The position numbers and the translations under genes are program-made. Positions 37,122 through 46,939 of a stretch of 64,000 bases of DNA are shown one piece after another. The notes under the pieces were generated by a model. The model did not search any database, was not told the origin of the DNA, and was given only the letters and a program-made list of their open reading frames with translations. The stretch covers positions 6,467,400 to 6,531,399 of the forward strand of contig ML680037.1 of the NCBI GenBank assembly GCA_007922225.1, written 5' to 3'. Every line of letters begins with the position of its first letter. Position 1 is the stretch's first letter. Source of the DNA: Emydura subglobosa (taxonomy: Eukaryota > Chordata > Testudines > Chelidae).

Positions 37122-38753
37122 CGCATCCCCATCAGCGGGCGGGCTTCCCCCAGAATGGAGGAGGGTAGGACCAGTCCAGCCTGGCTGATCCGGATCAGGG
37201 GGACATAGTTGGCTCGCGTAGCAGTTTGGAGGAATGATCTTCTCTGCTCCTTCAAGAATAATCTCCAAAGACCTAAAACCAACAGAATAAGAGTCTTTAG
37301 ATAGGTTCCAAATCCTGGGGCTAGAAGGATAGTAGTGTCTTGTGTCTCAATCACAGACACTGAGGGATCAAAAGCCTCTAGTGGCTTTTTCTGGCTGGGA
37401 TTGACAGCAGGGGCCATGACATGCTGGGAATGTTGCTGTGTGACTGAGCAGGCACGCTCCAGGATGCAGGGGGACTGGACTCTCTATTGCCTTCAGCAGA
37501 GACACTGCCTGGAACTAGTTGTTAGGCCCTGGGGCTTTTGGAGTTTACAGACCAAAGGTCTAGTCCCCTCACCTCAGTTATTTTCTAGTAACTGGGCCTG
37601 GTGTCTGCAGCTCGTGGGTTTGTTCCAAGCGGAATCCAAACTGCAGCATGACAAGGTCAATGTGACCACACCACACAGACAGTAGTCCCCGGGAGGTGCA
37701 GGGTCTGCTTCCTGACTTGCGTTGGCACTGAGCAAATCCCAACCCCTTTCAGGGCTTCCACCAGGAGCAGGGAATCCTACAAGGATCTGTTCAGGGAATA
37801 GCTGGTGTGTCCTGCCCACTCACCAACCCAGTGGCTCCCCTCTCAGACACTTGTGTGTCAGCCAGGGAGACAGGCACAGGAGCTGGATCCCCAGAGTGAC
37901 CATCCTGCGGTAACTCACTCAGTCAGAGATTCTTTTTATGCCACATGACAGTGGATCTATGGAACACACAGAAACCATGGCAAGGCTCCAATCCTGGACC
38001 TATAATGCCACCCTCTCCCACAGGGGCTCAATGAGGAACTCTACGCGCTAGAAATAAGTAGTAGGAGCTTGTCAAATCTCCAGGATGCAACCACTGCAGG
38101 GAGACCCACCTGCCCCACACTGTGAGCTGTGTAATGCCCTGGCAGAGTGTCCTTCTCCCACCCTGGCTCTGTTCTTGTATTCCAGGAGCCAGCTATCCTG
38201 GTACCAATTCCAGCACCACAGATCTTCAGCTTCAGGTTATGGTCAACCCTAGAAGAAAGAGAGAGACACATTTGTCAGGTTTGTCGTTCTGGTTGTGGTG
38301 CCTGTATCTTTCCATTCCCACTGGTGGCTACACAGTGGGAAGAGCCCTTGCTGCATCCCTGGCCCAGGAGAATAGCAGGGCTCCCTCTAGTGGGTGGGGC
38401 ATTCTGGATGCATCTGATCCGAAACTGGGGTGGGGGAGAAAGACTCATCACACAGCTGGGGTCAATCTCAGAGGAGTTGGCAGGTTTCAGCAGGGGTCCC
38501 TGTACCCAGCTGAGGTCAGTCTCAAAGGGAGGAGACTTACTTCTTAAGGGGCCCCGTTGCCCAGCTTCCATCAGTCTCAGACTTCTCTTGGGTCCCATTT
38601 CCCAGGTGGGTTCCTTACTCCTCTGGAGCAGCAGAATCTGGTAGAGCCAGTAAATCCCCTCCCTGGCCCGCTGGCTGGTGTCCTTGGCTCGTCGCTGACG
38701 AACAGAGCCAGCTGTGCCACGTGGTGACCCATCCAAGAGAACTGGGCTGAGTT
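37122..38753 (-). pseudogene. MROH-like (maestro heat-like repeat) gene fragment
   Basis: Three exon-like segments in order on the minus strand. 38,753-38,619 (135 bp): acceptor ATTAG after a pyrimidine tract, donor GTAAGG; it encodes REGIYWLYQILLLQR. 38,248 to about 38,165: acceptor TTTCTTCTAG; it encodes EAEDLWCWNWYQD followed by EYKNRARVG. 37,272-37,122 (151 bp): acceptor GGTTTTAG, donor GTAAAC; it encodes EQRRSFLQTA, then RISQAGLV and ILGEARPLMG. This order matches my memory of successive exons in sauropsid MROH genes, which encode HEAT-repeat proteins. The middle exon appears to carry a one-base shift near its start, so the gene is probably dead or a partial duplicate. The exons before and after are not identified. 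Confidence 0.5.
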
Positions 38754-38839
38754 CTAATGGAAGGGAGAGGAGAGGAAGCTCCATCAGCCTTCTACCCTCA
38801 GCTCCCATCACCCCTGGGCCAGGAGTTTCCTCCCCTCAG

Positions 38840-39020
38840 CCCCTCTGCAGGAGCCTCTGGGGGAGAGGAGCTCAAGCTGGACCCTTAATTTTCTCTGCCC
38901 CCAAGGCACCCTGGAGCAAAGGGATGTGGACAGGGCCCTCCAGGAGGACTTGCTCCCCAGCTGCTCCAGGATGACTAGAAGGGACCCAAGGCCAGGCACG
39001 GACCTGGCGGGAGCAGGGGC
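38840..39020. repeat. Block duplicated at the right end of the window
   Basis: Near-identical to 63,816-64,000: both carry AGCTGCTCCAGGATGACTAG and GGACCTGGCGGGAGCAGGGG in the same order and orientation. The last 90 or so bases are nearly identical, while the first half has diverged. See the matching entry at the window end. Confidence 0.8.
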
Positions 39021-39825
39021 TGGAGCCTGGTCCCATTAAAGGCCCAGACTCCTCACTGAACCAGGGAAAGAAGAACTTGACTCAAGCCTATCTCATTCCC
39101 TGCTCTGACTCCGCCTCCCCAAGGGGAACATGCCTAATCCGCAGCCCCTGCAGCAGCAGACCCCACAGCCTGTCACAGCCAGCCTGCCTACGCCTGGAGT
39201 CACAGGTCACTTACGTCAAATTCAGGGAGGGTGATGGTGAGCCGGAGCAGGGCTGCGCTGCTCCAAATGGCCCTGGCTCTCTCCTGGGACACTCAAAATG
39301 CCATCCAGAAACTGACATGCTGTGGGAAGGAGGCAGGTCAGGATCAATGAGCCCCTCCCCATTCCCAGGGGCTGAGACATTGTGCTCAGCCAGGGTGGAA
39401 TATCTGGTCCATTGATCGCAGAGCTTGAGAAGGGGGTTGTTGCACCCAGAATGATGTTTGTATCCTGCAGGTCTCAACTTGTCATTGTCTCTCTAGATTG
39501 GGACAATATTTGGTGTTGGGGCTGGTCCCATCCTCTCTGAACTCCTGATTCATGTCCTGGAGTCTGCTCTGCTCCAGGTCTCTGAGGTCTCTGAGAGGAC
39601 CCTGCGGCGTCCAGGACGCCCCTCTGGCCTCCGGGCGGCCCCTGCGGGCTCCAGGAGTACCGTTTTCCCCGGCAAGCCCCTGCGGCCTCGGGGACGCCCC
39701 CACTGCTGCCCTGGATTAGGTCCGTTAGAGAAATGCAGCCTTTTTCTTCCTGACCCCTGTGGTGTGTCTTGGAGCATGAGGGTGAATCCCCAAGGACTCA
39801 GAGACAAGGGTCCAGCTCCCAACGC
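39021..39825. other. GC-rich spacer, no gene bounded
   Basis: Between the polyadenylation signal of the 39.9-kb exon and the duplicated block. A Gly/Pro/Arg-rich frame at 39.5-39.7 kb looks collagen-like only by composition. Nothing firm is seen. Confidence 0.4.
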
Positions 39826-39827
39826 TC

Positions 39828-39833
39828 TTTATT
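39828..39833 (-). terminator. Polyadenylation signal AATAAA
   Basis: AATAAA on the minus strand, about 70 bases after the stop codon of the exon at 39,904-40,047. Position and spacing fit a short 3' UTR. Confidence 0.6.
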
Positions 39834-39903
39834 GCAGTCAGTCTAGAAGAAGGCTCCCATCCAGCCGGCTGCCAGCTTGGGGTCCTGACTGGCTCAGGGG
39901 TCC

Positions 39904-40047
39904 CTAGCGATGCTGGGCAGGTCCCCGCCTCTCCAAGCAATGTAGCTCCTTCCTCATTTTCTCCGTCACGGCGTCCAGAAGGTGCAGCACATCGGCCAGT
40001 GCAGCATCGCTGGAGCCAGGTCCCATCCACCTTGGGCGTGGCTTGGG
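39904..40047 (-). CDS. Terminal exon of an unidentified host gene
   Basis: The minus strand shows a splice acceptor (CCCCTCTCCAG) at 40,055-40,048, then an open segment of about 47 codons ending in TAG at 39,906-39,904. The peptide includes a helical, amphipathic stretch (DVLHLLDAVTEKMRKEL) and ends Gln-His-Arg. A short 3' UTR with AATAAA follows. These features together suggest a real last exon of a minus-strand gene. I do not recognise the protein. Upstream exons may lie in 41.4-42.5 kb. The reading phase at the acceptor is not fixed. Confidence 0.5.
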   Translation of the reverse strand, partial: PKPRPRWMGPGSSDAALADVLHLLDAVTEKMRKELHCLERRGPAQHR

Positions 40048-40055
40048 CTGGAGAG

Positions 40056-41395
40056 GGGACAAAAATGCAGGGAAAGAAGCTGGGGTTCAGTCCCTGCAGC
40101 GCCCCTAGCCCTAGGAGTGTCCTCCACGATTCCCCCCACTGCCCACTAGTGACCAATCTCAGAATTTCTCCCTTCTCTTCTCCCCAGTCCTCAGCCCCTC
40201 CAATCCCTGATCTCTGCTGCCCCCCCAGTACCATGCATCCCCCATCCATGGGTCTGGGGAGGCCCCTGCCCACCCCAAGTCTCCTCTTTCCAGCTGCCGG
40301 GCACTGTCTCTCACCATAGTACTCTGCACCAGAGCTGGTTTGGTGCAGTGCAGCTCTAGCCTGCCCTGCCCTCTCTGATGCACGTGGGGGGATGTAGGGT
40401 TCCCAAATTTCCAGTTTTTCAAAACTGGACACTACAGGGCCCCTGTCACTGGCTCTCCTCTCCTCTGGGACTCACCTGCAGAGCTGGGCTGGCAGGAACT
40501 GACATGGAGCTTCTCTGCCTGCCCAATCGGCATGGCAGGGCGGAAGGGCAGGTTAGTCCCTGGAGCAAGGAGTTGGGGGCAGTTGGGGCACAGGGGGGGC
40601 AGAACAGGGGTTGGTCCCAGGACTGGCTGCAATCAGGGCACAATGGGGCGGAGGGGGTTGGTCCCCAGAGCAAGGGGCTGGAGAGAGCTGAGGCCCTGGG
40701 AGACTGAGAAGGTGGGACAAGCGGCAAGCCCGGCTGCTAGCCCCACTCCTCAAACGCCACCACATGCTGTGAGGATCCCGGGTGTTGTTGGTACCTACCT
40801 CTTTGTTGGGGCCAGGTCCTCAGATTAAGCTTCTCTGAGCTTCTCCGGTAGCAGCTGCTTTTCCCGCCCCTCGGGTGGTGCAGACCAATTGTGGTTACTG
40901 TGGTAACCGGACTTTCGGTGTCCGGTTAGCAGAACTGATCAGACACTGCACAGGTCCCCTGTTGATTAGACTCTCCAGTCGAAAAACTGACGATCCCAGG
41001 GGGTTGGCATGCAGGAACCTGAGCTGCTGGGCCTCATCCTATACCCACCACGATGGGATTAGGAGAGAAAGCCTGTTATCCAGGAAGCTCCCTGCCCCAC
41101 CCACACCAGCTTCAGGACTCAGGCCTCCATTGGGGCTAGTGAGGAACCCACCCGCCAATGATCAAAATCACTCACCACTCCTGCAGAGGCAGGATCAGGC
41201 ACTGGGGAATTGCCTGTGGGGGGAGGGGACCCCAGATTGTATGAGACAAACACCCCCATTTTGGGGGTTCCAGATCATGTGGGATAAAGATCCGCATTAG
41301 GGCAGTGGATCATCTGGGAGAAGACTCCCTGCAGGAGGATGGGATGCTGGGAAGGGGCAGGACAATTTCAGTGCCAGCCCAGCTGGGAATGTTTG
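40056..41395. other. Probable intron or intergenic, GC-rich
   Basis: Overlapping frames on both strands reflect composition. No bounded exon is seen. Confidence 0.4.
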
Positions 41396-41525
41396 TACCT
41401 TGGAGTTGCTCCGTGATGACAGAGGGCAGCTTCCTCTGTGGCCAGGTCAACCTCTTCCTCTGCTGCCTCCATCTCTTTGTCCTCCAATGAGTCCCTGGGA
41501 GTCTCTTCACCAGGAAGAGAAGGGG
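41396..41525 (-). CDS. Possible exon, acidic
   Basis: The minus strand contains an acidic run (EDKEMEAAEEEVDLATEEAA), ending at a CAAG|GTACAA donor-like site near 41,399. A pyrimidine-rich stretch ending in AG precedes it near 41,515-41,525. It could be an N-terminal exon of the same gene as the terminal exon at 39.9 kb, or of an MROH paralogue. The frame is not verified across introns. Confidence 0.35.
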
Positions 41526-42240
41526 ACAAGGTGATTTCTGCTGCCACTTAGGGGGAAGGATGGGGTGTAGTGGGGAAAGCGAGATTAATGTTCCTCCTTT
41601 CCACTTTTGGGACCCAGGGCAGAGCAGGCCCCACACTCCCCCTTCTCAGGAGCATCTTCAGCCCCCAAAAGTTTCAGGATCCCATAGCAGAGTCATCTTG
41701 GATTCCCTGGGAGATGCTTGCTCCATTGGCGCATCAGGGGTCCACAGATTCCTGTGTTGCAGAGAGCAGCTGTGTGACTGCTTGATGGTGTCAGTGGGGT
41801 TCACTTGGCTCAGGCCAGATCCTTGGGCTGGGGCTGGTTCCACCACCATATCCACCCGTCATATCACCCAGGGTGTTCACAGCCCCATCCTTGTCCCTCC
41901 CTGTCCCTGAGCCCAGCCTGGCTCCTCATCTGGAACGAGGCAGCAGCAGCCATCAGCCTCGCTGTTCCCAGACTGCCAGGAGCTCCTGCTGTCCCATGGG
42001 GAGCGGGCCGAGCTGCTGGTGCTGGAGCACGGATCCTCCACCTCCTGTCCTGGGGAGGCTGGAAGGTCCTCAGGGACCGGACAGGGCGATGCCTCCTTCT
42101 CAGCCTCAGGGCTGCGCTCGTGGGACCGCTGCTTCCCGCACAAGTAGCCCCAGAGCCACCCTGCCCGGCTCCCCTCCTGGGCTGGGTCCTGCCTGCCCAG
42201 CTGCCTCCTGGGCCAGCTCCATTTGGGCCTGGACAGAGCC

Positions 42241-42447
42241 TCTCCTACCTTGAGCTCCTGCGCCGGGAGCTGGTTTCCTCCTCCAGGAGGCCGAGAACTT
42301 CCACCTCCTGGCCTGGCCAGCAGCTGCTTCCCCGCCAGTGGGGATGGAGGGGCCGCTCTGCTCCTGGGGAAGGGGGCAGCTGCCTCCCTCAGGCTCTGGT
42401 GCCAGCCGCAGAGCCTTCTTCCTGAACATCCGCAGGAGCCTGGCCAT
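42241..42447 (-). CDS. Possible first coding exon
   Basis: Start codon at 42,447 opening MARLLRMFRKKALRL, a basic N-terminus, then a Pro/Gly-rich linker and a second basic Trp-Lys-Phe/Trp-Arg-Arg-Lys patch. A CTCAAG|GTAGGA donor-like site lies near 42,247. This looks like the N-terminus of sauropsid MROH-type proteins as I remember them, but composition alone could create it. Confidence 0.3.
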
Positions 42448-43195
42448 CCTGGAACCGAGCAGGGAGCAGGCGTGAGTCTGGGGTCAGAGCAGCCTCTCAC
42501 TAATGGGCCTTTTTGATTCCACCCCCGTCCCGCTCTGAGCCCTGTCCCTGCCAGAGCAACTTCTCCTCCCACCACAGGGGGAGCCGGGAGAGCAAGCCAC
42601 ACACACTGGCAGGAGCTCATAGCATGAACTGCTCCCAAAGTTCCCCTCACCATCCCTGTGCTGCAATAACAGGGGAGTCTCATTCTTTTGGAGCAGTGGG
42701 TCAGTCACAAAGACTATCGATTAGTTTGGACAAGTAGCCCCCTCCTCCTGACCCAGGCCACACTCCTGCCCAGCCTAGAGAGGGAAGGAACAGAACCCAG
42801 GAGTCTGGAGTTCTCCACTTCAACCATCCCCACTTCAAATTCACAAAGTCCCTAATCACATGAAGCCCAGGGATCCCTTGTTTCCCATTGATTTCCATGG
42901 AAGGAGGGAAAGTTGTGGGTGCTCATCAGCTCATAGGGTCTGGCCTACCTCAGAGACTCAGCTTGGGGAAAACAAGGTTACTTACCACTAACTGCTGTTC
43001 TTCGAGATGTGTTGCTTATGGCTCTTCCACTATAGGTGTGTGCATACCTCCGTGCACGATTACCCAGAACGTTTTCCCCTTAACAGACCCTTGGAGCCCC
43101 GTGCACATGCTTCAGTATATAAGGCGCTGCTGGCCCTACGCCCCCTAAATTCCTTCTGTCTGCCAACTCCAGCAGCGGGGATGGGGAGATGGGTT

Positions 43196-43305
43196 GTGGA
43201 ATGGACATGAGCAATACATCTCAAAGAACATCAGTTACTGGTAAGTAACCTTGTTTTCTTCTTCGAGTGATTGCTCATGTCCATTCCACTATAGGTGACT
43301 AACAA
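43196..43305. repeat. ICR of E1
   Basis: The left half complements E1's left terminus (CTGGTAAGTAACCTTG against CAAGGTTACTTACC). The right half (CTTCGAGTGATTGCTCATG) complements the right terminus found at about 51,025-51,046. This joins the two ends as in DIRS-1-type elements, where the ICR templates end completion and circularisation. Confidence 0.8.
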
Positions 43306-43539
43306 GCTTTACCTTGGAGGTGGGTAGGAGTTAACGGTGAGCTGCCGTCAAAACGGCTCTGGCGAATCCCACGTCCTCTGTCGCCTGCTGGGCGATGTCG
43401 CTTGAGCTCTGGTTGTGCACTGTGATGGTTCCTGGAAGGGACACCCTCGCTTGCTGGTCGCAGAACTTGATGCATGATGTAACCTGCGAGGAGATGCCAT
43501 CTCCTCTCCTCCTCTGAACCGTGTGGTTTTGTATTGGTG

Positions 43540-45156
43540 TTTGCCCCTGGGTGACCTGGAGCGGTGCCGACCATAAGGACTGCGCCCCTGCCTGGACTCC
43601 GAAGAGCGAGAGCGATGGCGCGGTGCCGCGGGCTCCCCCGGTGCCGAGGCTTTCGGCGCCGAGCCCAGCACCGGGTTGCGGGCCGGGGATCGCGAGCGGT
43701 GCTGGCGCTCCGTGGCACTGGATGAGGAGCGACGGTGCCGGCGGTGGTCAGGAGTCAGGATCCGATCCTGGCTGTGGGCCGGGAAGTGGGACCAGTGTTG
43801 GCCCCTGCGGGAGTCCTCCAGCTGGCTGTGGGACCGGGACGTGGATCGGGGCCGGGCACGCCGGGTGTCGGAAGGTGGGCGTGCCGGGCTGCGGGCCAGG
43901 AATCTGGATCGGTGCCAAGAGGGCCGGGTCCCTTCAGGCACCGGGATCCCCGCCGGACTGTACACCGGAGACCGGGAGTGGTGTGGAGCATGCCTGCTGT
44001 CATCAGGTGGCAGGATCCGCGCGGGGCTACGTGCTGGGGATTGGGACTAGCGCCAAGCATGTTTATGAACTTTGGTCGCCGAGTGCTGTGTCGGGGATCG
44101 GGAGCGGTACCGAGCGCCCCGGGACTCCTTGGTCACCGGGATCCACGCCGGGCTGCATGCCGGGGATCAAGACCGGTGCCATGCCTCCCTGTCGGTGTCT
44201 AGGGAGTGGTGCCAGGCGTGTTGGTGATCAGGCGCTCGCGTCTGTGCCGGGTTGCACTCCGGGGATCAGGACCGGCACCAAGTGCCTCCAGTTTGTTTGG
44301 CCGCCAGGATCCCCGCCGGAGTGTGTGCTCGAGATCGGGAACAGTGCGGTGTCCTGGTGCAGGATCCCAAAGATGGATCCCCTTGCGAGATGGAACTGTG
44401 ACGACGTCACCACACGCTGGAGCCTCAAGACCGCCCTAAGTGCCGCTGTGTCGAGGAGCTCGACAACCCAATGTCGGAGTTGGGAGGGGAGCCCGCACTC
44501 TCAATCCTCCTCGACTATCTGGGGGGAGACCTGGACTCCTGTCTCCGCCACCCACTGGGGCCACCTAGCGCGGGTTTACCCCAAGACACCGGTCCCGGTG
44601 CCCTCGGCCGAGGGGTGGGCGGAGGCATGGGCATACCCATGAGGGTGCGTGTCACTGCGAACGCCTCCGGCGTCGACGGCCGTTGCAGGGGCACTCCCCC
44701 ACCACCAGGAGTCGAGGAAGGCTCCCTGTGAGGAGATGCTGGTGCCGGAGTACTCTCCACGTCACATGGCTGGGGCATCTTCTGTGTAACCCCCGGCTGT
44801 ACCGGTGGCGCGGGGAGGTCCATGTGAGTGGCACCCTGCCGCTTCTTCTTTTTCGGCACCACAGACGGCTGTAGCGACTGTCCCGGTGCCGGCAGTGCGC
44901 TGCGCACCGAGGATACACTCGGTGCCGCGGGGGAGCAAGACGGTTCCGAGTCTGGCCGGAGTGCGGACTCCATGAGCATGGCTCGTAAGCGTGTGTTCCG
45001 TGCCTTCTGAGTGCGAGGTTTGAAAGCCTTGCAGATCCGGCACTTGTCCTTACGGTGCTGCTCCCCGAGGCAACGGAGGCAGCGGTCGTGAGGATCACTC
45101 ACCGGTGAGGCCTTGCTGCAGACGGCACAGGCCTTAAAACCGGTTGAGCCACGCAT
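43540..45156 (-). pseudogene. E1 Gag-like protein with RS-rich region
   Basis: The start codon at 45,156 opens MRGSTGFKACAVC. The N-terminus has paired Cys motifs (CAVC, CLRC, CRIC) with a His-rich stretch, likely metal binding and nucleic-acid related. A basic KKKKR patch and a long Pro-rich linker follow (44,515-44,900). The frame then shifts into an Arg/Ser-dipeptide-rich segment encoded by an imperfect minisatellite (43,600-44,420). The globular C-terminal half of Gag seen in E2 and E4 is deleted, with a junction into recombinase sequence near 43,535. It is not functional as a complete Gag. Confidence 0.65.
43600..44420. repeat. GC-rich minisatellite within DIRS gag
   Basis: Imperfect tandem units of roughly 70-95 bases sharing phrases such as GGGATCC(C/A)CGCCGG, TGCCGGGGATCA and GACCGGTGCCA. 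On the minus strand they encode Arg-Ser-rich peptide. The same kind of region lies in E4 (about 57,700-58,130) but is missing in E2, so copy number varies between elements. Confidence 0.65.
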
Positions 45157-45553
45157 GGCTCAACCCTAAGCCCCGAAGGGCAAACTATCTATTGTCTAAC
45201 TCTAACTACTACCCTAATTAACTTAACTGCTATACTTAACTTTCTAACAACAACAACTAGAGAAAAACAGGGATTGCTACTTGTTGGAGACCAAGGGGCA
45301 GACGTTCCAGCTACCGTCAATGGGCGGAAAGAAGAAACTGAGGGCCCTCAGGGCCGGCGGCGCCTGATATACTGCTGCATGGGCACGGCACTCCAGGGGG
45401 CGCCAGAGCCGGCTCTACGGGGCTTGCTAAGGGCAAAAAAGTTCCGGGAACCAGTGCACGGGGCGCGCACTCACCTATATTGGAATGGATATGAGAACAA
45501 GGTTACTTACCAGTAACTGTTGTTCTTCGAGATATGTTGCTCATATCCATTCC

Positions 45554-45707
45554 AATTTAGGTGTGTGCACACCCCGTGCACAGATTCCCGGAACCTTTTT
45601 CCCTTAGCCTGTCCTCAGGGCCAGCTCAGGCGCCCCCTGGAGTGCCGCGCTTATGTCGCGGTATAAAGGGCACTACTGGCCCCGGAGGTCCCCAGTCCCT
45701 TCTTTCT
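45554..45707. repeat. E2 left inverted terminal repeat core
   Basis: Complementary to 50,772-50,926 over about 150 bases with few differences; shared phrases include GCGCCCCCTGGAGTGCCGCG. Outside this core the two ends differ: the left carries the GTTACTTACCAGTAAC end and the right the CACTCGAAGAGAGAAC end. Confidence 0.8.
45662..45667 (+). promoter_or_regulatory. TATA box in E2 left terminal repeat (antisense)
   Basis: TATAAA within GTCGCGGTATAAAGGGC. The mirrored copy in the right terminal repeat faces gag. This one points into the 3' end of the coding strand, so it could drive antisense transcription. Confidence 0.45.
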
Positions 45708-45739
45708 GCCGACTCCAACAGCGGGAACGGGGGGTGGGT

Positions 45740-45840
45740 TTGGCATGGGTATGAGCAACACATCTCGAAGAACAACAGTTACTGGTAAGTAACCTTGTTT
45801 TCTCTTTTCGAGTGATTGCTCATATGCATTCCAATTTAGG
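45740..45840. repeat. ICR of E2
   Basis: The left half, reading to CTGGTAAGTAACCTTG, complements the element's left end. The right half, from TCTTTTCGAGTGATTGC to ATGCATTCCAATTTAGG, complements its right end, including the variant base in GGAATGCATATG that is specific to E2's right end. The end-to-end junction of a circular form is thus encoded internally. Confidence 0.85.
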
Positions 45841-45906
45841 TGATTGAGTAGCCATACCCATGGAGGCAGGTAGGAGTCACTGACGAGCAGCTCTACTCAA
45901 TACGGC

Positions 45907-46930
45907 TCAGCCAACAGCTGCGTCGTCTCTAGCCTGTTGAACAATGGCATAATGGGTCATAAAAGTGTGAACTGATGACCAGGTGGCAGCCCTGCAGATG
46001 TCCTGCAGTGGCACGTTCGCTAGGAAGGCTGCCGAAGAGGCCTGAGCCCTAGTCGAATGTGCCGTCACCATTCCTGGTAAAGGCACTTTCGCCTGCTCGT
46101 AACACGCCTTAATGCAAGACGTGATCCAAGAAGAGATCCGCTGGGCGGAGACGGGAGAGCCCTTCATCCTGTCTGCCACAGCTACGAACAGCTGTGACGA
46201 TTTACAAAAGGGTCTGGTCATCTCCAGGTAGTGTACCAGGGCCTTCCTGACATCCAGCGAATGCCATCTCCGTTCCTCTTCCGACCCGTGGGGTTTTGGG
46301 AAGAACACAGGGAGGAAAATGNNNNNNNNNNCCTCTTCCGACCCGTGGGGTTTTGGGAAGAACACAGGGAGGAAAATGTCTTGGTTACAGTGGAATTGGG
46401 ACACCACCTTAGGAAGGAAGGCTGGGTGGGGCTTCAACCTAACCTTATCCTTGTAAAAGACCGTATAGGGGGGCTCCAAAGTTAGGGCTCTTATCTCAGA
46501 GACCCTTCTGGCGGAAGTGATGGCCACCAGGAACGCTACCTTCCAGGAGAGGAGTAACAGGGAGCACGTGGCCATGGGTTCAAAGGGAGGTCCTGTCAGC
46601 ATGGTGAGGACCAGGTTTAAATCCCAGGGGGGGATTGGATCTCGGACCTGAGGAAACATCCTCTCCACCCCTTTTAGAAATCTAACCGACATGGGGTGGG
46701 AAAACAGTAACCTCCCTTGCAGCGGCTGGTGAAAAGCCGAAATAGCTGCTAGGTGAACCTTCAGGGATGCCACGGTTAAGCCCTGGTTTTAAGGTATAGG
46801 AGGTACTCCAGGATCACCTGTATAGGTGAGCAGGCTGGTGCGATACCCCTAGCTTCTGACCAACCCGTAAAGCGCCTCCACTTAGCTCGGTATGTAACCT
46901 GTGTGGAGGGTTTTCTGCTACCAAGCAGAA
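45907..46930 (-). pseudogene. E2 tyrosine recombinase
   Basis: The integration enzyme of DIRS elements. Visible catalytic residues: Arg in ITSARRVSEIRAL, the HxxR motif in AHSTRAQASS, a Trp in ATWSSVHTF, and the Tyr nucleophile in THYAIVQQ near the C-terminus. The N-terminal DNA-binding domain lies at the end of the preceding frame. A one-base deletion near 46,775-46,790 separates the two frames. The 288-residue C-terminal frame runs through the 10-N gap, which makes about 19 residues appear twice. Apart from these, the catalytic set is intact. Confidence 0.8.
46322..46331. other. Assembly gap (10 N) with duplicated flanks
   Basis: The 47 bases at 46,275-46,321 are repeated exactly at 46,332-46,378. 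This looks like two overlapping contig ends that were joined with a nominal gap instead of being merged. Confidence 0.95.
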
Positions 46931-46939
46931 TCTGCTGGA

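Larger units (their letters stand above)
42971..45495 (-). mobile_element. DIRS element E1, internally deleted
   Basis: Left end AACAAGGTTACTTACC. It carries a left inverted terminal repeat, an ICR (43,196-43,305), a short 3' stub of the tyrosine-recombinase gene, then directly the gag-like gene and the right terminal repeat. RT, RNase H, methyltransferase-like region and most of the recombinase are missing; the junction lies near 43,535. It is a non-autonomous derivative. Its right terminus is cut by insertion of E2 at 45,495/45,496. The sequence continues at 50,954-51,046. Confidence 0.8.

Noticed and set aside
39482..39703. Collagen-like Gly/Pro-rich peptide
   Set aside because: No sustained Gly-X-Y periodicity; base composition explains it.
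39725..40432. 235-residue minus-strand open frame
   Set aside because: It crosses the splice acceptor at 40,048 and the polyadenylation signal, in a frame different from the likely terminal exon.
41805..42425. 206-residue plus-strand open frame
   Set aside because: GC-rich DNA with overlapping frames on both strands. No domain, and the better exon signals lie on the minus strand.
43521..44642. 373-residue plus-strand open frame
   Set aside because: It is antisense to the DIRS gag RS-rich minisatellite. Its Gly/Cys/Pro-rich composition and its unit structure follow the repeat, and it has no homologous frame in E4.
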